From assembly GCA_013289085.1 (NCBI GenBank), contig JABDAR010000011.1, positions 1-41,867 of the forward strand: a stretch of 41,867 nt of DNA. The letters are read 5' to 3'. Numbering within the stretch: the first letter of the stretch is position 1; every line of letters begins with the position of its first letter. Below the pieces are notes generated by a model. It saw nothing but the letters and a program-made list of their open reading frames with translations, had not been told where the DNA came from and did not search any database. Shown one piece after another: positions 1 to 9,414 of this stretch. This stretch comes from Gammaproteobacteria bacterium. GTDB lineage: Bacteria; Pseudomonadota; Gammaproteobacteria; JABCZS01. Position numbers and translations under genes: made by a program.

Positions 1-21
1 GCCCCCTTTATGAAAGGGGGC
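1..21. repeat. Palindromic intergenic repeat, partial copy at window edge
   Basis: A perfect inverted repeat with 9-bp arms around a 3-base loop (gcccccttt/atg/aaagggggc). The same 21 bases recur exactly at 22299-22319, and with one mismatch in inverted orientation at 659-679, so this is a copy of a dispersed element cut by the window edge. It lies just downstream of the nuoJ stop, presumably in the nuoJ-nuoK gap, and would form a hairpin in nuo mRNA. It lacks a T-tract, so it is not an ordinary intrinsic terminator. Confidence 0.7.
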
Positions 22-24
22 AAA

Positions 25-612
25 CTAATCCTTCACAATCGTTAATCTATCTTCTTTTCTTACTTTCACCTGCAGAGAAATATTCTGCTTACGTGAATTT
101 TTTGCGCCTCGATAAGTCAAAGTAATCGCCGCCACAATCGCGACCAATAATATTACGCCCGCAATTTCAAATGGATATAAATAATGTTGATACAACACCA
201 AGCCTAATTCTTTGGTGTTATTGTAATCAGATCCTCGATTTATCAATGCTGCAAATTGGGGGATAATTGCTTTATCATGCACCAAAAGCCAAATCACTTG
301 CCCCACAAATAATACTCCGATCAAAATACCTAATGGTAAATAGCGAATAAATCCTTGTGTGAGTGGCGCAGTATTTAAATTGAGCATCATCACCACAAAT
401 AAAAATAACACCATGACCGCGCCCACATACACCAATACGAGAATAATCGCTAAAAATTCTGCTTCTAACATTAACCATAAAGCACTTGCAGAAACAAAAG
501 CCAATACTAAAAACAATACCGCGCGCACAGGTTGACGTGAGGTAATCACCATGGTTGCTGCAAACAGCATTAATGCAGCAAAACAATAAAATATGATTTT
601 CTCAATTAACAT
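25..612 (-). CDS. nuoJ: NADH-quinone oxidoreductase subunit J
   Basis: Membrane subunit of respiratory complex I, which couples NADH oxidation by quinone to ion pumping across the inner membrane. The 195-residue protein has about five hydrophobic segments: N-terminal residues 5-23, two closely spaced helices including the conserved run FLAIILVLVYVGAVMVLFLF, one near 93-110 and one near 147-165, followed by a basic hydrophilic tail. Length and pattern fit NuoJ. It follows nuoI in the usual order, but a palindromic repeat fills much of the 77-base gap, whereas most upstream nuo junctions overlap. nuoK-N would lie beyond base 1. The start is the first ATG. Confidence 0.93.
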   Translation of the reverse strand: MLIEKIIFYCFAALMLFAATMVITSRQPVRAVLFLVLAFVSASALWLMLEAEFLAIILVLVYVGAVMVLFLFVVMMLNLNTAPLTQGFIRYLPLGILIGVLFVGQVIWLLVHDKAIIPQFAALINRGSDYNNTKELGLVLYQHYLYPFEIAGVILLVAIVAAITLTYRGAKNSRKQNISLQVKVRKEDRLTIVKD

Positions 613-636
613 TTCATTCCCTCATTATTCACAGAA

Positions 637-684
637 AAATCCCCCCGGCCTTTGGCCGGCCCCCTTCCATAAAGGGGGCGATTT
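637..684. repeat. REP-like palindromic element between nuoI and nuoJ
   Basis: A 48-base element with two stacked hairpins. Its outer ends are complementary (aaatcccccc against gggggcgattt). Inside are a GC hairpin (ccggcc/ttt/ggccgg) and a second hairpin at 659-679. The same layout in opposite orientation occurs at 22294-22343, with a different GC hairpin but matching ends. It occupies most of the nuoI-nuoJ gap without touching either reading frame. Such elements can act as mRNA stabilisers or arise from transposase-mobilised repeats; which applies here is unknown. Confidence 0.75.
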
Positions 685-689
685 CACAC

Positions 690-1169
690 TTATCGATATT
701 TAGCATCAGCTGCTCTATCAGCAGCAATTTGTGCTTCATTTTTATCACCTAGGGCTAACAGCTGATTCTTATTAATCACTTGCTGGCCACGCGCATCCAT
801 ATAAAAATCATCCGTGCGGGTTAATACGATGGAATCCACAGGACAAGCTTCTTCACACAAACCACAATAGACACATTTAAATAAATCAATATCATAACGT
901 GTGGTGCGCCGTGTACCATCTTCACGTTCTTCGGAATCAATAGTAATCGCTAATGCAGGACACACTGCTTCGCATAATTTACAGGCAATACAACGCTCTT
1001 CGCCATTCGGATAACGACGCAATGCATGCAAACCTCGAAATCTAGGTGACTTAGGTGTTTTTTGTTCAGGATATTGTACGGTAACTTTCGGTGCAAAAAA
1101 ATAACGCAAAGTCACCGACATGCCTTTTAGCAATTCCCATAAGGTAAAACTTTTAATCCAATGTTTCAT
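690..1169 (-). CDS. nuoI: NADH-quinone oxidoreductase subunit I (8Fe ferredoxin)
   Basis: Peripheral-arm subunit of complex I carrying two [4Fe-4S] clusters (N6a, N6b) on the electron path from NuoG to NuoB. Two cluster motifs are visible, [12 protein letters not shown] and [12 protein letters not shown]. The N-terminus is amphipathic and membrane-associating, as in the family. At 159 residues it is of usual size. The chosen ATG overlaps the nuoH stop as ATGA; a TTG three codons further upstream is less likely. It is co-transcribed with nuoH. A repeat element follows the stop. Confidence 0.95.
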   Translation of the reverse strand: MKHWIKSFTLWELLKGMSVTLRYFFAPKVTVQYPEQKTPKSPRFRGLHALRRYPNGEERCIACKLCEAVCPALAITIDSEEREDGTRRTTRYDIDLFKCVYCGLCEEACPVDSIVLTRTDDFYMDARGQQVINKNQLLALGDKNEAQIAADRAADAKYR

Positions 1170-2191
1170 ACAAACCAAGGTCCAATGTTAAATTTAATCA
1201 TCACTGCCAGCACAACAATCCAAACGATCGTGACTGGAATAAATACTTTCCAACCTAAACGCATGAGTTGATCATAACGATAGCGCGGAAATGTCGCTCT
1301 TAACCATAAATATAAAAAGATAAAAAAACTGGCTTTTAAAAATAACCACACAATACCAGGCACAAATGCAAACCAATCTTCTAAAAAGGGTATTCCTTGA
1401 AACGGTGATAACCAGCCACCCAAATAAAATATCGCCGCTAAAAACGCCATTAAAATCATATTGGCATATTCGGCCAAGAAGAATAAACCAAAGCCTATAC
1501 CGGCATACTCAACATGAAAGCCTGCAACAATTTCTGACTCACCTTCTGCTAAATCAAATGGCGCGCGGTTAGTTTCCGCAACCGCCGATATCCAATGCAC
1601 CACAAATAAAGGCAATAAAGGTAACCAATACCAATGCAAAATACCGCCTTGCTGGGCTTTAATAATTTCATTTAAATTTAAACTACCTGCCGCCATTAAC
1701 ACCCCAACTAAAGCAAAACCCATCGCAATTTCATATGAAATAATTTGTGCGCTGGATCGGAGTGCGCCTAAAAATGCATATTTAGAATTGGAAGCCCAGC
1801 CGGCAATAATAATACCGTATACACCCAGCGAAGTGATCGCCAGTACATATAATACACCCGCATTAATATTGGATATCACCCAATCTGATGAAAATGGAAT
1901 CACTGCCCACGCGGCAAGTGCAGGCGCAAGCGTAATAATGGGTGCTAATAAAAATAAATAACGATTGGCCGTCGTTGGAATAATCACTTCTTTAAAAAAC
2001 ATTTTTACGACATCAGCAATCGGTTGCAATAAACCTTTAGGTCCAACACGATTAGGACCAATACGGCCTTGCATGTAACCGATTACTTTACGTTCAAAAA
2101 ATGTTAAATAGGCTACCGCGCCAAACAGCGGTAATACCACTATTAAAATTTTAGCGAGTGTCCATAAAACAGTGGTTATCATTTCATGCAT
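1166..2191 (-). CDS. nuoH: NADH-quinone oxidoreductase subunit H
   Basis: Membrane subunit of complex I that, with NuoB and NuoD, forms the quinone-binding chamber and links the peripheral and membrane arms. The 341-residue protein has about eight hydrophobic segments and NuoH signatures, including the [21 protein letters not shown] loop region and the acidic loop [20 protein letters not shown]. The start overlaps the nuoG stop by eight bases and has an AGGTG Shine-Dalgarno-like sequence five bases upstream; an internal ATG at codon 4 is an alternative. No truncation is seen. Confidence 0.96.
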   Translation of the reverse strand: MHEMITTVLWTLAKILIVVLPLFGAVAYLTFFERKVIGYMQGRIGPNRVGPKGLLQPIADVVKMFFKEVIIPTTANRYLFLLAPIITLAPALAAWAVIPFSSDWVISNINAGVLYVLAITSLGVYGIIIAGWASNSKYAFLGALRSSAQIISYEIAMGFALVGVLMAAGSLNLNEIIKAQQGGILHWYWLPLLPLFVVHWISAVAETNRAPFDLAEGESEIVAGFHVEYAGIGFGLFFLAEYANMILMAFLAAIFYLGGWLSPFQGIPFLEDWFAFVPGIVWLFLKASFFIFLYLWLRATFPRYRYDQLMRLGWKVFIPVTIVWIVVLAVMIKFNIGPWFV

Positions 2192-4463
2192 GATTCACCT
2201 GCTCTAATTGTATAACTTGATAAGCGGCGCCTAATCCTGCTGTTTCACGTAGACCACTGGGTAAATAAACTACGCCATCAGGAATAGTGTCATCTATCAC
2301 TAAAGGCATGGTCAGGGTGACATCATTTTGTGTCACGCGCACTTGTTCTGCTTTTAAACCTAAACGTGCAGCTTCATTAGCATTAATACGCACGCCAGTA
2401 AATATACCATCCGATGTTTTTTGCAAAGATTCTGCGCGACGCACTAGCGCATCTTGTGCATAAATCGGCAAGCCTGCAATGCGTACTAGTTTTGGTAATT
2501 GAACAAAACTGTCACCCCGCACTTGTTGCGGGGTCCGGTTTAAATTAAGCATCTTACCGGACCCCGCAACAAGTGCGGGGTGACAGTTCTGTGCTACTTC
2601 TTTCTGCACATCTTCTAGAGTTTGATAATCAAAACCTTTTAATTCTAATAAATTGGCTAATACACGCAATACTTTCCAAGCAGGACGACTCTCACCTTGA
2701 GGTTCTGTGACTGCTGAAAATTTTTGCGCAATGCCTTGACCATTAATCATGGTTCCAGACATTTCTGCATGCGGCGTAACCGGTAAAATCACATCCGCAT
2801 ATTCAAGCATGGCATGAGTCTGAAATGAATTTATGGCAATAACACATTCTGCTTGTTTTAATGCATTGTAAGCCTTACCTGAATCTTGTACATCATATTC
2901 AGGCTCAACGCCCAATAGTACATACGCTTTCATATGATCATTCAACATCTGTTGAATATTTTTACCAGAAGTCTCAACACCGCCCGGTAAACGATGCGGC
3001 ACCGCGCCCATTAACCATGCGCCTGCAGAATTTGCACCACTGGTTAAAAATCCCAGCTTCATAGGTGTTGAAGCGGCTAATGCACGAATGTTTGCGGCTT
3101 CTGGATGATGTAACGCTTGCGCGCCTAATAAAATAATGCCTTGTTTCGCTTTTTTGACAAGATCTGATTTCAGCATTTTTTCTAAGCTTTTGAATATATC
3201 GCCATGCGTTGCAATTTCTTTGCGAGCTACTTTAAAATTAAATTTATAATCAATCGGATTAACGACTAATACTTGTCCTGAATTCAAAGTTGCTTTACGA
3301 ATGCGATGCGCAACTATTGGTTGTTCTTTATTAATTTGACTGCCCACCAACATAATGACATCTGCTTGTGAGAGTTCATCTAAAGTCACATTCATTAATG
3401 GATATAAAGGAAAATCAGCTTGATCAGAAAAATCTTGTTCTTGTAAGCGATGATCAATATGCGGACTACCCAATGTACGCATTAATTTTTGTAATAAATA
3501 AAATTCTTCATTAGTCGCGCTCGGAGACGCTAGTGTGCCAATGGCGTCAGGTTTAATCGCTTGTAATTTTTCTGCAGCAAATTCTAAGGCACTTTGCCAA
3601 TCTACATTTTCCCATTTATTATTGCGTTTAATTTTTGGATGTAATACGCGATCAGAATGATAAAGCCCTTCATAACTAAAACGATCTCTATCTGAAATCC
3701 AAGTTTCATTAATCGCCTCAACATCTTTGGGTACCACGCGTTTTACTTCATTATGTATCACATGCGCATAAATATGAGATCCGACAGCATCATGCGCTGC
3801 AATCGTGGGCCGCTGGCTTAATTCCCAAGCACGCGCTGTGAAACGATAAGGCTTACTCGTCAGCGCACCCACAGGACATATATCAATCATATTACCAGAT
3901 AATTCAGAAGTGACGGTGCGTGCTACTAATGTTGAAATTTCTAAATGCTCGCCACGATTCATCACGCCTAATTCATGCAGGCCTGCCACTTCTTTACCAA
4001 AACGTACGCAGCGTGTGCAATGAATACAACGGGTCATTTCAGTTTCAATCAAAGGTCCAATGTCATGATCTTTAACTGCGCGTTTACCTAAATTATATTT
4101 AGAAATATCACGGCCATAACCCATAGACACATCTTGCAATTCACATTCACCGCCTTGATCGCACACAGGACAATCAAGCGGATGATTAATTAATAAAAAT
4201 TCCATGACTGCACGTTGCGCATCTAATGCTAATTTAGAACGGGTAAATACTTTCATACCTTGGGTAATCGGGGTTGCACAAGCCGGCAGCGGTTTACGCA
4301 CACCATCAACTTCAACTAAGCACATACGACAATTAGCCGCTACCGATAATTTTTTATGGTAACAAAAACGCGGAATGCGCACGTCATGTTGATCAGCGAC
4401 TTCGATAATCATCGAACCCTGCTCGGCGCTTACTATTTTGCCATTGATTTCAATTTCAATCAT
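2184..4463 (-). CDS. nuoG: NADH-quinone oxidoreductase subunit G, with in-frame palindromic insertion
   Basis: Iron-sulfur subunit of the complex I peripheral arm. The N-terminal 2Fe-2S region has cysteines in [15 protein letters not shown] and PACATPI. Next come the His/Cys cluster region ([18 protein letters not shown]) and a 4Fe-4S set (CIHCTRC then [11 protein letters not shown]), followed by a molybdopterin-oxidoreductase-like domain. The CxxCxxxC site for the extra N7 cluster of the E. coli form is not visible, so this is the shorter mitochondrial-like type (759 residues). The ATG at 4463 overlaps the nuoF stop by eight bases; an upstream start would run 69 bases deeper into nuoF. Odd: residues about 626-652 are encoded by an 82-bp inverted-repeat element inserted in frame. 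Confidence 0.95.
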   Translation of the reverse strand: MIEIEINGKIVSAEQGSMIIEVADQHDVRIPRFCYHKKLSVAANCRMCLVEVDGVRKPLPACATPITQGMKVFTRSKLALDAQRAVMEFLLINHPLDCPVCDQGGECELQDVSMGYGRDISKYNLGKRAVKDHDIGPLIETEMTRCIHCTRCVRFGKEVAGLHELGVMNRGEHLEISTLVARTVTSELSGNMIDICPVGALTSKPYRFTARAWELSQRPTIAAHDAVGSHIYAHVIHNEVKRVVPKDVEAINETWISDRDRFSYEGLYHSDRVLHPKIKRNNKWENVDWQSALEFAAEKLQAIKPDAIGTLASPSATNEEFYLLQKLMRTLGSPHIDHRLQEQDFSDQADFPLYPLMNVTLDELSQADVIMLVGSQINKEQPIVAHRIRKATLNSGQVLVVNPIDYKFNFKVARKEIATHGDIFKSLEKMLKSDLVKKAKQGIILLGAQALHHPEAANIRALAASTPMKLGFLTSGANSAGAWLMGAVPHRLPGGVETSGKNIQQMLNDHMKAYVLLGVEPEYDVQDSGKAYNALKQAECVIAINSFQTHAMLEYADVILPVTPHAEMSGTMINGQGIAQKFSAVTEPQGESRPAWKVLRVLANLLELKGFDYQTLEDVQKEVAQNCHPALVAGSGKMLNLNRTPQQVRGDSFVQLPKLVRIAGLPIYAQDALVRRAESLQKTSDGIFTGVRINANEAARLGLKAEQVRVTQNDVTLTMPLVIDDTIPDGVVYLPSGLRETAGLGAAYQVIQLEQVNHA
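2507..2588. repeat. Intragenic palindromic element inside nuoG
   Basis: Two perfect 33-base inverted arms (2507-2539 and 2556-2588) flank a 16-base loop. They are GC-rich compared with the surrounding gene. On the coding strand it is read in frame as roughly [20 protein letters not shown] followed by QVRGDS, with no stop codon. It lies between the main NuoG domain and the C-terminal part, where a loop could tolerate extra residues. The arrangement resembles Rickettsia palindromic elements, which insert in frame into protein genes, but the sequence is not one I can assign to a named family. Confidence 0.85.
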
Positions 4464-5727
4464 GTTGAATATAGGCCTCAAATTCGTGTTTAAAATGTTT
4501 AATAAAACTAAGGACCGGCATTGCCGCGGCATCGCCTAAAGCGCAAATTGTCCGTCCCATAATATTATTAGAAATATTATTGAGTAATTCTAAATCTTCT
4601 ATTTTTCCTTGGCCGTTGATGATACGTTTAATGACACGCATCAACCAACCAGTCCCTTCACGACAAGGCGTGCATTGACCACAAGATTCTTCATAATAAA
4701 AATAAGAAATACGTTCTAACACTTTTACCATATCCGTATTTTCATCCATGCAAATCACACCGCCGGAACCTAACATACTGCCGGCTTTGGCAATAGAATC
4801 ATAATCCATATTGAGTGTCATCATGACATCGCCTGGCAAAATCGGCACTGAAGATCCGCCTGGAATCACCGCTTTTAATTTTTTACCATTACGAACACCG
4901 CCTGCCATTTCTAATAAAGTTTTAAAGGGCGTGCCTAATGGAATTTCATAATTACCAGGTTTATTGACATGCCCTGAAATACAAAATATTTTTGTGCCGC
5001 CATTATTCGGAATACCTAAATCTAAAAACCATTGTCCGCCATTTTGTAAAATTACCGGGACAGAAGCGAAGCTTTCAGTATTATTAATATTAGTGGGACG
5101 ACCGTATAAACCATAGTTCGCAGGAAATGGGGGTTTGAAACGTGGGAAACCTTTTTTACCTTCAAGTGATTCTAATAATGCAGTTTCTTCACCACAAATA
5201 TAAGCGCCTGCACCTAAGAAATGATGTAATTCAAAATCAACACCTGAATTCAGCATATTTTTACCAATTAACCCTGCGTCACGCGCTTCTTTTAAAGCGT
5301 GTTCACAACGCTCGAAAGGTTCAACAAATTCACCGCGTAAATAATTGTAACCGACCGTTGCACCCATCACGTAACCGGCTATCGCCATACCCTCTATTAC
5401 TTGATGAGGATTAAAACGTAAAATATCGCGATCTTTAAATGTGCCAGGCTCGCCTTCATCAGAATTACACACCACATATTTTTGCCCGGGCGTATTGCGT
5501 GACATAAAACTCCATTTCAAACCTGTAGGAAAACCCGCGCCACCACGACCCCGTAAATTTGCTAATTTGAGTTGTTCAATAATTTCTTCGGGTGGCGTTT
5601 TTTCTTGCAAAATTTTGCGCCAAACTTTATAGCCGCCGACTTTTTCATACGCGGCCATAGACCAAGGTTCGCTTTGTTCTAAGGTTCTAAAACAGACTTC
5701 ATTGAGAGAAATGGACTTTTTCGTCAT
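4456..5727 (-). CDS. nuoF: NADH-quinone oxidoreductase subunit F (NADH/FMN-binding)
   Basis: The entry point of electrons into complex I: it binds NADH and FMN and carries the N3 [4Fe-4S] cluster. Visible motifs are [15 protein letters not shown] (FMN/NADH glycine loop), [25 protein letters not shown], the cluster motif [15 protein letters not shown] and the distal cysteine in [12 protein letters not shown]. It is 423 residues long, normal for the family. The ATG at 5727 overlaps the nuoE stop as ATGA and has GGGAG eight bases upstream. An in-frame ATG at 5742 would absorb that ribosome-binding site and is rejected. Confidence 0.97.
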   Translation of the reverse strand: MTKKSISLNEVCFRTLEQSEPWSMAAYEKVGGYKVWRKILQEKTPPEEIIEQLKLANLRGRGGAGFPTGLKWSFMSRNTPGQKYVVCNSDEGEPGTFKDRDILRFNPHQVIEGMAIAGYVMGATVGYNYLRGEFVEPFERCEHALKEARDAGLIGKNMLNSGVDFELHHFLGAGAYICGEETALLESLEGKKGFPRFKPPFPANYGLYGRPTNINNTESFASVPVILQNGGQWFLDLGIPNNGGTKIFCISGHVNKPGNYEIPLGTPFKTLLEMAGGVRNGKKLKAVIPGGSSVPILPGDVMMTLNMDYDSIAKAGSMLGSGGVICMDENTDMVKVLERISYFYYEESCGQCTPCREGTGWLMRVIKRIINGQGKIEDLELLNNISNNIMGRTICALGDAAAMPVLSFIKHFKHEFEAYIQHD

Positions 5728-6224
5728 GCTTTTTTCTCCCATTCGCTGATAATAATATCAACTTTTTCTGGCGTTAAATGTTCATAATAATGACCTGCAA
5801 TTTGCATGGCCGGTGCACCGCCGCAGGCTGCTAAACATTCTACTTCTTTTAAAGTAAAACGTTGATCTTGCGTAGTTTCACCCAGGTTAATACCTAAACG
5901 GTTTTCTAATTGTTCCACAATTTTATCACAACCACAAAGCATGCAAGATACATTAGTACAAACATCAATCCGATATTTACCCGTGGGTTTTAAATTAAAC
6001 ATAGAATAAAAGGTCGCTACTTCATAGACTGCACTTTTAGGCATTTCAAGATAATCAGCCACCGCATTCATCATAGCGTCACTCAACCAACCTTGCTCTT
6101 TTTGCACAATGGATAAAGCAGCAATGGTTGCCGAAGATTTTTGCTCAGCAGGAAATTTTGCAACCCACACATCTATGTCTGTGCGCATATTATGGGTTAA
6201 ATTAAATGTGGTATTCATATCCAT
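5724..6224 (-). CDS. nuoE: NADH-quinone oxidoreductase subunit E (2Fe-2S)
   Basis: Thioredoxin-like subunit next to NuoF in the NADH-dehydrogenase module, carrying the N1a [2Fe-2S] cluster. Ligand cysteines are at about residues 89, 94, 130 and 134 (CTNVSC and CLAAC), the standard spacing. It is 166 residues long. The first ATG overlaps the nuoD stop by one base; a second in-frame ATG at codon 3 (6218) is an alternative. Its product functions together with NuoF and NuoG. Confidence 0.95.
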   Translation of the reverse strand: MDMNTTFNLTHNMRTDIDVWVAKFPAEQKSSATIAALSIVQKEQGWLSDAMMNAVADYLEMPKSAVYEVATFYSMFNLKPTGKYRIDVCTNVSCMLCGCDKIVEQLENRLGINLGETTQDQRFTLKEVECLAACGGAPAMQIAGHYYEHLTPEKVDIIISEWEKKA

Positions 6225-7474
6225 TAGCGATCAATTTCCCCAAATACGATATCTTGTGTCCCAATAATGGCAACGACATCTGCTAACATATGGCCACGCA
6301 CCATTTCATCCATTGCTGACAAATGCGCAAAACCAGCGGCACGAATTTTCATGCGATAGGGTTTATTGGCACCATCTGATACTAAATAAATTCCAAATTC
6401 TCCTTTGGGATGTTCAACAGCAGCATATGCTTCGCCTTTTGGCACACTGTAACCTTCGGTAAATAATTTAAAATGATGAATAAGCGCTTCCATGTCTTCT
6501 TTCATGGCTTCACGTTTAGGGGGCACCACTTTGTAATCATCTAAAGTTACAGGTCCTGGATTGGCTTTTAACCATTGTACGCATTGTTGAATAATATAAT
6601 TCGATTGTCGCATTTCTTCTACGCGCACTAAATAACGATCATAACTATCGCCCTCGGAGCCGATAGGAATTGCAAAATCTAATTGATCGTAAACTGCATA
6701 AGGTTGTTTTTTGCGTAAATCCCAGGCAAGACCACTGCCTCGTAACATCGGCCCTGTAAAGCCTAATTGTATGGCACGCTCTAATGTGACTACGCCAATA
6801 CCGACGGTACGTTGTTTCCAAATGCGATTATCGGTGAGTAAAGTTTCATAATCATCAACACATTTAGGGAACCGCTCAGTAAAATCCCAAATAAAATCAA
6901 GGAGCGATCCTTGGCGATTGGCATTGCGTCTTTCTAAATCTTTTTTCGAAAATTGTGAGGCCGCATATTTAGGCATTTCATCCGGTAAATCACGGTATAC
7001 GCCACCTGGACGATAATAATTAGCATGCATGCGCGCACCACTTGCGGCTTCATAGCAATCGAGTAAATCTTCACGCTCACGAAAGGTATACAACAATACG
7101 CTCATCGCACCGATATCAATCGCGTGCGCACCTAGCCATAATAAATGATTTAAAATCCGGGTGATTTCATCAAACATCACGCGTATATATTGTGCACGAA
7201 TCGGCGCTTCAATATTTAATAATTTTTCAATCGCACGCACATAGGCGTGTTCATTACACATCATGGACACGTAATCGAGTCTATCCATATAACCAATATT
7301 TTGATTAAACGGTTTAGTTTCTGCGAGTTTTTCTGTGGCACGGTGCAATAAACCCACATGTGGATCGGCGCGCACGATGGTTTCACCATCCATTTCTAAT
7401 ACTAAACGCAATACACCGTGCGCCGCCGGATGTTGCGGACCAAAGTTCATGGTGTAATTACGAATCTGGGGCAT
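6224..7474 (-). CDS. nuoD: NADH-quinone oxidoreductase subunit D
   Basis: The 49-kDa-type subunit of complex I, related to the large subunit of NiFe hydrogenases, which helps form the quinone-reduction site with NuoB. The N-terminal signature [20 protein letters not shown] contains the quinone-site histidine region; [24 protein letters not shown] and the C-terminal [18 protein letters not shown] are also typical. It has 416 residues. nuoC is a separate gene whose stop overlaps this start by one base, unlike the fused nuoCD of enteric bacteria. Confidence 0.96.
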   Translation of the reverse strand: MPQIRNYTMNFGPQHPAAHGVLRLVLEMDGETIVRADPHVGLLHRATEKLAETKPFNQNIGYMDRLDYVSMMCNEHAYVRAIEKLLNIEAPIRAQYIRVMFDEITRILNHLLWLGAHAIDIGAMSVLLYTFREREDLLDCYEAASGARMHANYYRPGGVYRDLPDEMPKYAASQFSKKDLERRNANRQGSLLDFIWDFTERFPKCVDDYETLLTDNRIWKQRTVGIGVVTLERAIQLGFTGPMLRGSGLAWDLRKKQPYAVYDQLDFAIPIGSEGDSYDRYLVRVEEMRQSNYIIQQCVQWLKANPGPVTLDDYKVVPPKREAMKEDMEALIHHFKLFTEGYSVPKGEAYAAVEHPKGEFGIYLVSDGANKPYRMKIRAAGFAHLSAMDEMVRGHMLADVVAIIGTQDIVFGEIDR

Positions 7475-8136
7475 TATTTATCCTCTGTATAACGATTATC
7501 ATCGCGAATTACTTTCGGCACTAATATGCGTGGTTCAATACTCACAGGTTGATAAATCACCCGTTTTTGATCGGGATCATAACGCACTTCGACATGACCA
7601 CTTAAAGGGAAATCTTTGCGGAAAGGATGACCAATAAAACCATAGTCGGTTAATATTCTGCGCAAATCAGGATGACCTTCAAATAAAATACCGAATAAAT
7701 CAAATGCCTCACGTTCATACCAGAGTGCCGATGCCCAGATGGGTAAGACCGAAGGAATAATTAAATTGGCTTCAGGTAAAAATACGCGTATGCGTAAACG
7801 CCAATTATGGTTAAGTGATAATAAATGATAAATCACGGCAAAGCGTGGGTTTTTCCAAGTTGATTTTTCATGAACACGTTCAACGCCGCGACTAAAACCA
7901 GTATATGTGGCTTCATCTGTTTCCCAATCATCGCAACCATAGGTTAAATAATCTATGCCGCATAAATCTATAAGTTGCGCAAAATCAAATTGTTGATCAA
8001 AGCGCAATATATGACAAACCGTATGTAATTCTTTTGTAGAAACTTCTATGGTCAGTTCATTATTCGCAACAATTATATTTTCAAATTTTCCGGTTAAGCG
8101 CTCGTTTAAGCGTTCTTGTAAAATTTGAATCGACAT
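7474..8136 (-). CDS. nuoC: NADH-quinone oxidoreductase subunit C
   Basis: The 30-kDa-type subunit of the complex I connecting module, without cofactors. The 220-residue protein carries the family signature [22 protein letters not shown], followed by [13 protein letters not shown]. The ATG at 8136 has AGGAG six bases upstream; the longer open frame to 8229 lies inside nuoB and is not used. It sits just after nuoB (an eight-base gap) and overlaps nuoD by one base, supporting translational coupling. Confidence 0.95.
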   Translation of the reverse strand: MSIQILQERLNERLTGKFENIIVANNELTIEVSTKELHTVCHILRFDQQFDFAQLIDLCGIDYLTYGCDDWETDEATYTGFSRGVERVHEKSTWKNPRFAVIYHLLSLNHNWRLRIRVFLPEANLIIPSVLPIWASALWYEREAFDLFGILFEGHPDLRRILTDYGFIGHPFRKDFPLSGHVEVRYDPDQKRVIYQPVSIEPRILVPKVIRDDNRYTEDK

Positions 8137-8144
8137 GAACACTC

Positions 8145-8621
8145 CTAACGGGCTATGGTATCGTTTTGTTGAATTTTCTTTTGCAATTGCATCACGCCAT
8201 AAACTAATGCTTCTGCTGTCGGTGGACAACCAGGTACATAAATATCAACAGGAATAATGCGATCACAGCCACGTACCACTGAATATGAATAATGATAATA
8301 ACCACCGCCATTTGCGCAAGATCCCATGGAAATTACCCATTTTGGGTCTGCCATTTGATCGTAGACTTTGCGAATTGCAGGTGCCATTTTATTACATAAA
8401 GTGCCCGCGACGATGAGTACATCTGATTGTCTAGGACTTGGGCGAAATATCATTCCGAATCTATCTAAATCATAACGTGAGGTTGCAGCTTGCATCATCT
8501 CTACTGCGCAGCAGGCTAAACCAAAAGACACAGGCCATAAAGATCCGGTTCTTGCCCAATTGATAAGGCTATCTAACGATGCGGTAGCAAAACCTTGTTT
8601 GAATATACCTTCTATTCCCAC
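8145..8621 (-). CDS. nuoB: NADH-quinone oxidoreductase subunit B (N2 cluster)
   Basis: Holds the terminal [4Fe-4S] cluster N2, which passes electrons to quinone. The four ligand cysteines are present: the adjacent pair C37-C38 in [12 protein letters not shown]102 in [10 protein letters not shown], and C132 in VPGCPPT. At 158 residues it is of typical length. It overlaps nuoA by ten bases and precedes nuoC. Confidence 0.97.
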   Translation of the reverse strand: MGIEGIFKQGFATASLDSLINWARTGSLWPVSFGLACCAVEMMQAATSRYDLDRFGMIFRPSPRQSDVLIVAGTLCNKMAPAIRKVYDQMADPKWVISMGSCANGGGYYHYSYSVVRGCDRIIPVDIYVPGCPPTAEALVYGVMQLQKKIQQNDTIAR

Positions 8622-8968
8622 TCAAGTGCCCCTTTTTTCCATTCATAAATAAAACCAATGACGAGTAAACCGAGGAACATCATCATGCCCCAAAATGAGG
8701 TCCAGCCCATACTATCAAAGACTATGGCCCAAGGGAATAAAAATGCAATTTCAAGATCGAAAATGATAAATAAAATAGCGACCAGATAAAAGCGTACATC
8801 GAAAGGCATGCGTGCATCTTCGAAGGCTTCAAAGCCACATTCATAAGGAGAATTTTTGGCGGCGCTTGGACGATTGGGGCCTAAAATAAATCCCAATGCA
8901 AGAGGAACTACACCGAAGAGTAATCCTAAAAGAATAAACAATAAAATCGGTAAATAATTTTCAATCAT
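8612..8968 (-). CDS. nuoA: NADH-quinone oxidoreductase subunit A
   Basis: Small membrane subunit of complex I (118 residues, three hydrophobic segments) and first gene of the nuo operon. The motif [24 protein letters not shown] is split here by description: the conserved cysteine loop is SPYECGFE, followed by the acidic helix [20 protein letters not shown]. The ATG at 8968 has GAGGG five bases upstream. The longer open frame to 9070 is only the upstream tRNA gene read as protein. The start lies 17 bases from the 3' end of tRNA-Leu, so the tRNA and the nuo mRNA are probably cut from a shared transcript. Confidence 0.95.
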   Translation of the reverse strand: MIENYLPILLFILLGLLFGVVPLALGFILGPNRPSAAKNSPYECGFEAFEDARMPFDVRFYLVAILFIIFDLEIAFLFPWAIVFDSMGWTSFWGMMMFLGLLVIGFIYEWKKGALEWE

Positions 8969-8984
8969 GATTCCCTCATAATAT

Positions 8985-9066
8985 TGCCGAAGGCGGGATT
9001 CGAACCCGCACAGCCTAAGCCACCACCCCCTCAAGATGGCGTGTCTACCAATTCCACCACTTCGGC
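8985..9066 (-). tRNA. tRNA-Leu (anticodon GAG)
   Basis: Read on the minus strand, the acceptor arms GCCGAAG and CTTCGGC pair perfectly. The anticodon stem CCATC/GGTGG encloses the loop TTGAGGG with anticodon GAG. There is a long variable arm typical of leucine tRNAs, and a T arm GCGGG/TTCGAAT/CCCGC. The discriminator is A. The bases after it (ATATT) show that CCA is not encoded, so CCA-adding enzyme is needed. It lies between secG and nuoA, an arrangement known in several gammaproteobacteria. It decodes CUC and CUU. Confidence 0.95.
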
Positions 9067-9075
9067 TCAATAAAA

Positions 9076-9414
9076 TTATGGTATTTGAGGTACCGGCGCA
9101 CTTTCTTGTTCGGGCACTGTCATTAATACTGTATCAGGTTGTGGAATTTCAGCTGCGGGCACTAAAGCTTCATTCATCGCACGTGATTTTTGCGAAGCCA
9201 AATATCCCAAACTTAAACTGGTCACAAAAAATAAAGTCGCAATAATCGCCGTACCACGTGAAAGAATATTACTTGCACCCGGTGTACTTAATAATGTTTC
9301 AGTCCCACTACCAAATGCCGTACCCATGCCACCGCCTTTGCCTTGTTGTAATAACACAAGACCAATTAATAAAGCGGCAAGAATTACATGAACTATTAAT
9401 ACACCTTCGTACAT
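9076..9414 (-). CDS. secG: Protein translocase subunit SecG
   Basis: Accessory subunit of the SecYEG inner-membrane translocon. The 112-residue protein has an N-terminal hydrophobic helix (residues about 4-21), the hallmark cytoplasmic loop [15 protein letters not shown], a second helix at about 56-71, and a proline- and acid-rich C-terminal tail. The ATG overlaps the end of tpiA by 19 bases. tRNA-Leu follows ten bases after the stop. Its partner SecY is encoded in the ribosomal cluster at 31655-32947. Confidence 0.95.
   Translation of the reverse strand: MYEGVLIVHVILAALLIGLVLLQQGKGGGMGTAFGSGTETLLSTPGASNILSRGTAIIATLFFVTSLSLGYLASQKSRAMNEALVPAAEIPQPDTVLMTVPEQESAPVPQIP

Noticed and set aside
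637-684. The nuoI-nuoJ double hairpin as an intrinsic terminator
   Set aside because: It lacks a T-run on either strand and lies inside an operon whose downstream gene has no other clear promoter.
2507-2588. The nuoG palindrome as a transcription terminator or frameshift
   Set aside because: There is no T-tract, and the reading frame continues to a normal NuoG C-terminus.
8969-9070. N-terminal extension of nuoA as an open frame to 9070
   Set aside because: These codons are the tRNA-Leu gene read as protein; the real ATG at 8968 has a good ribosome-binding site.
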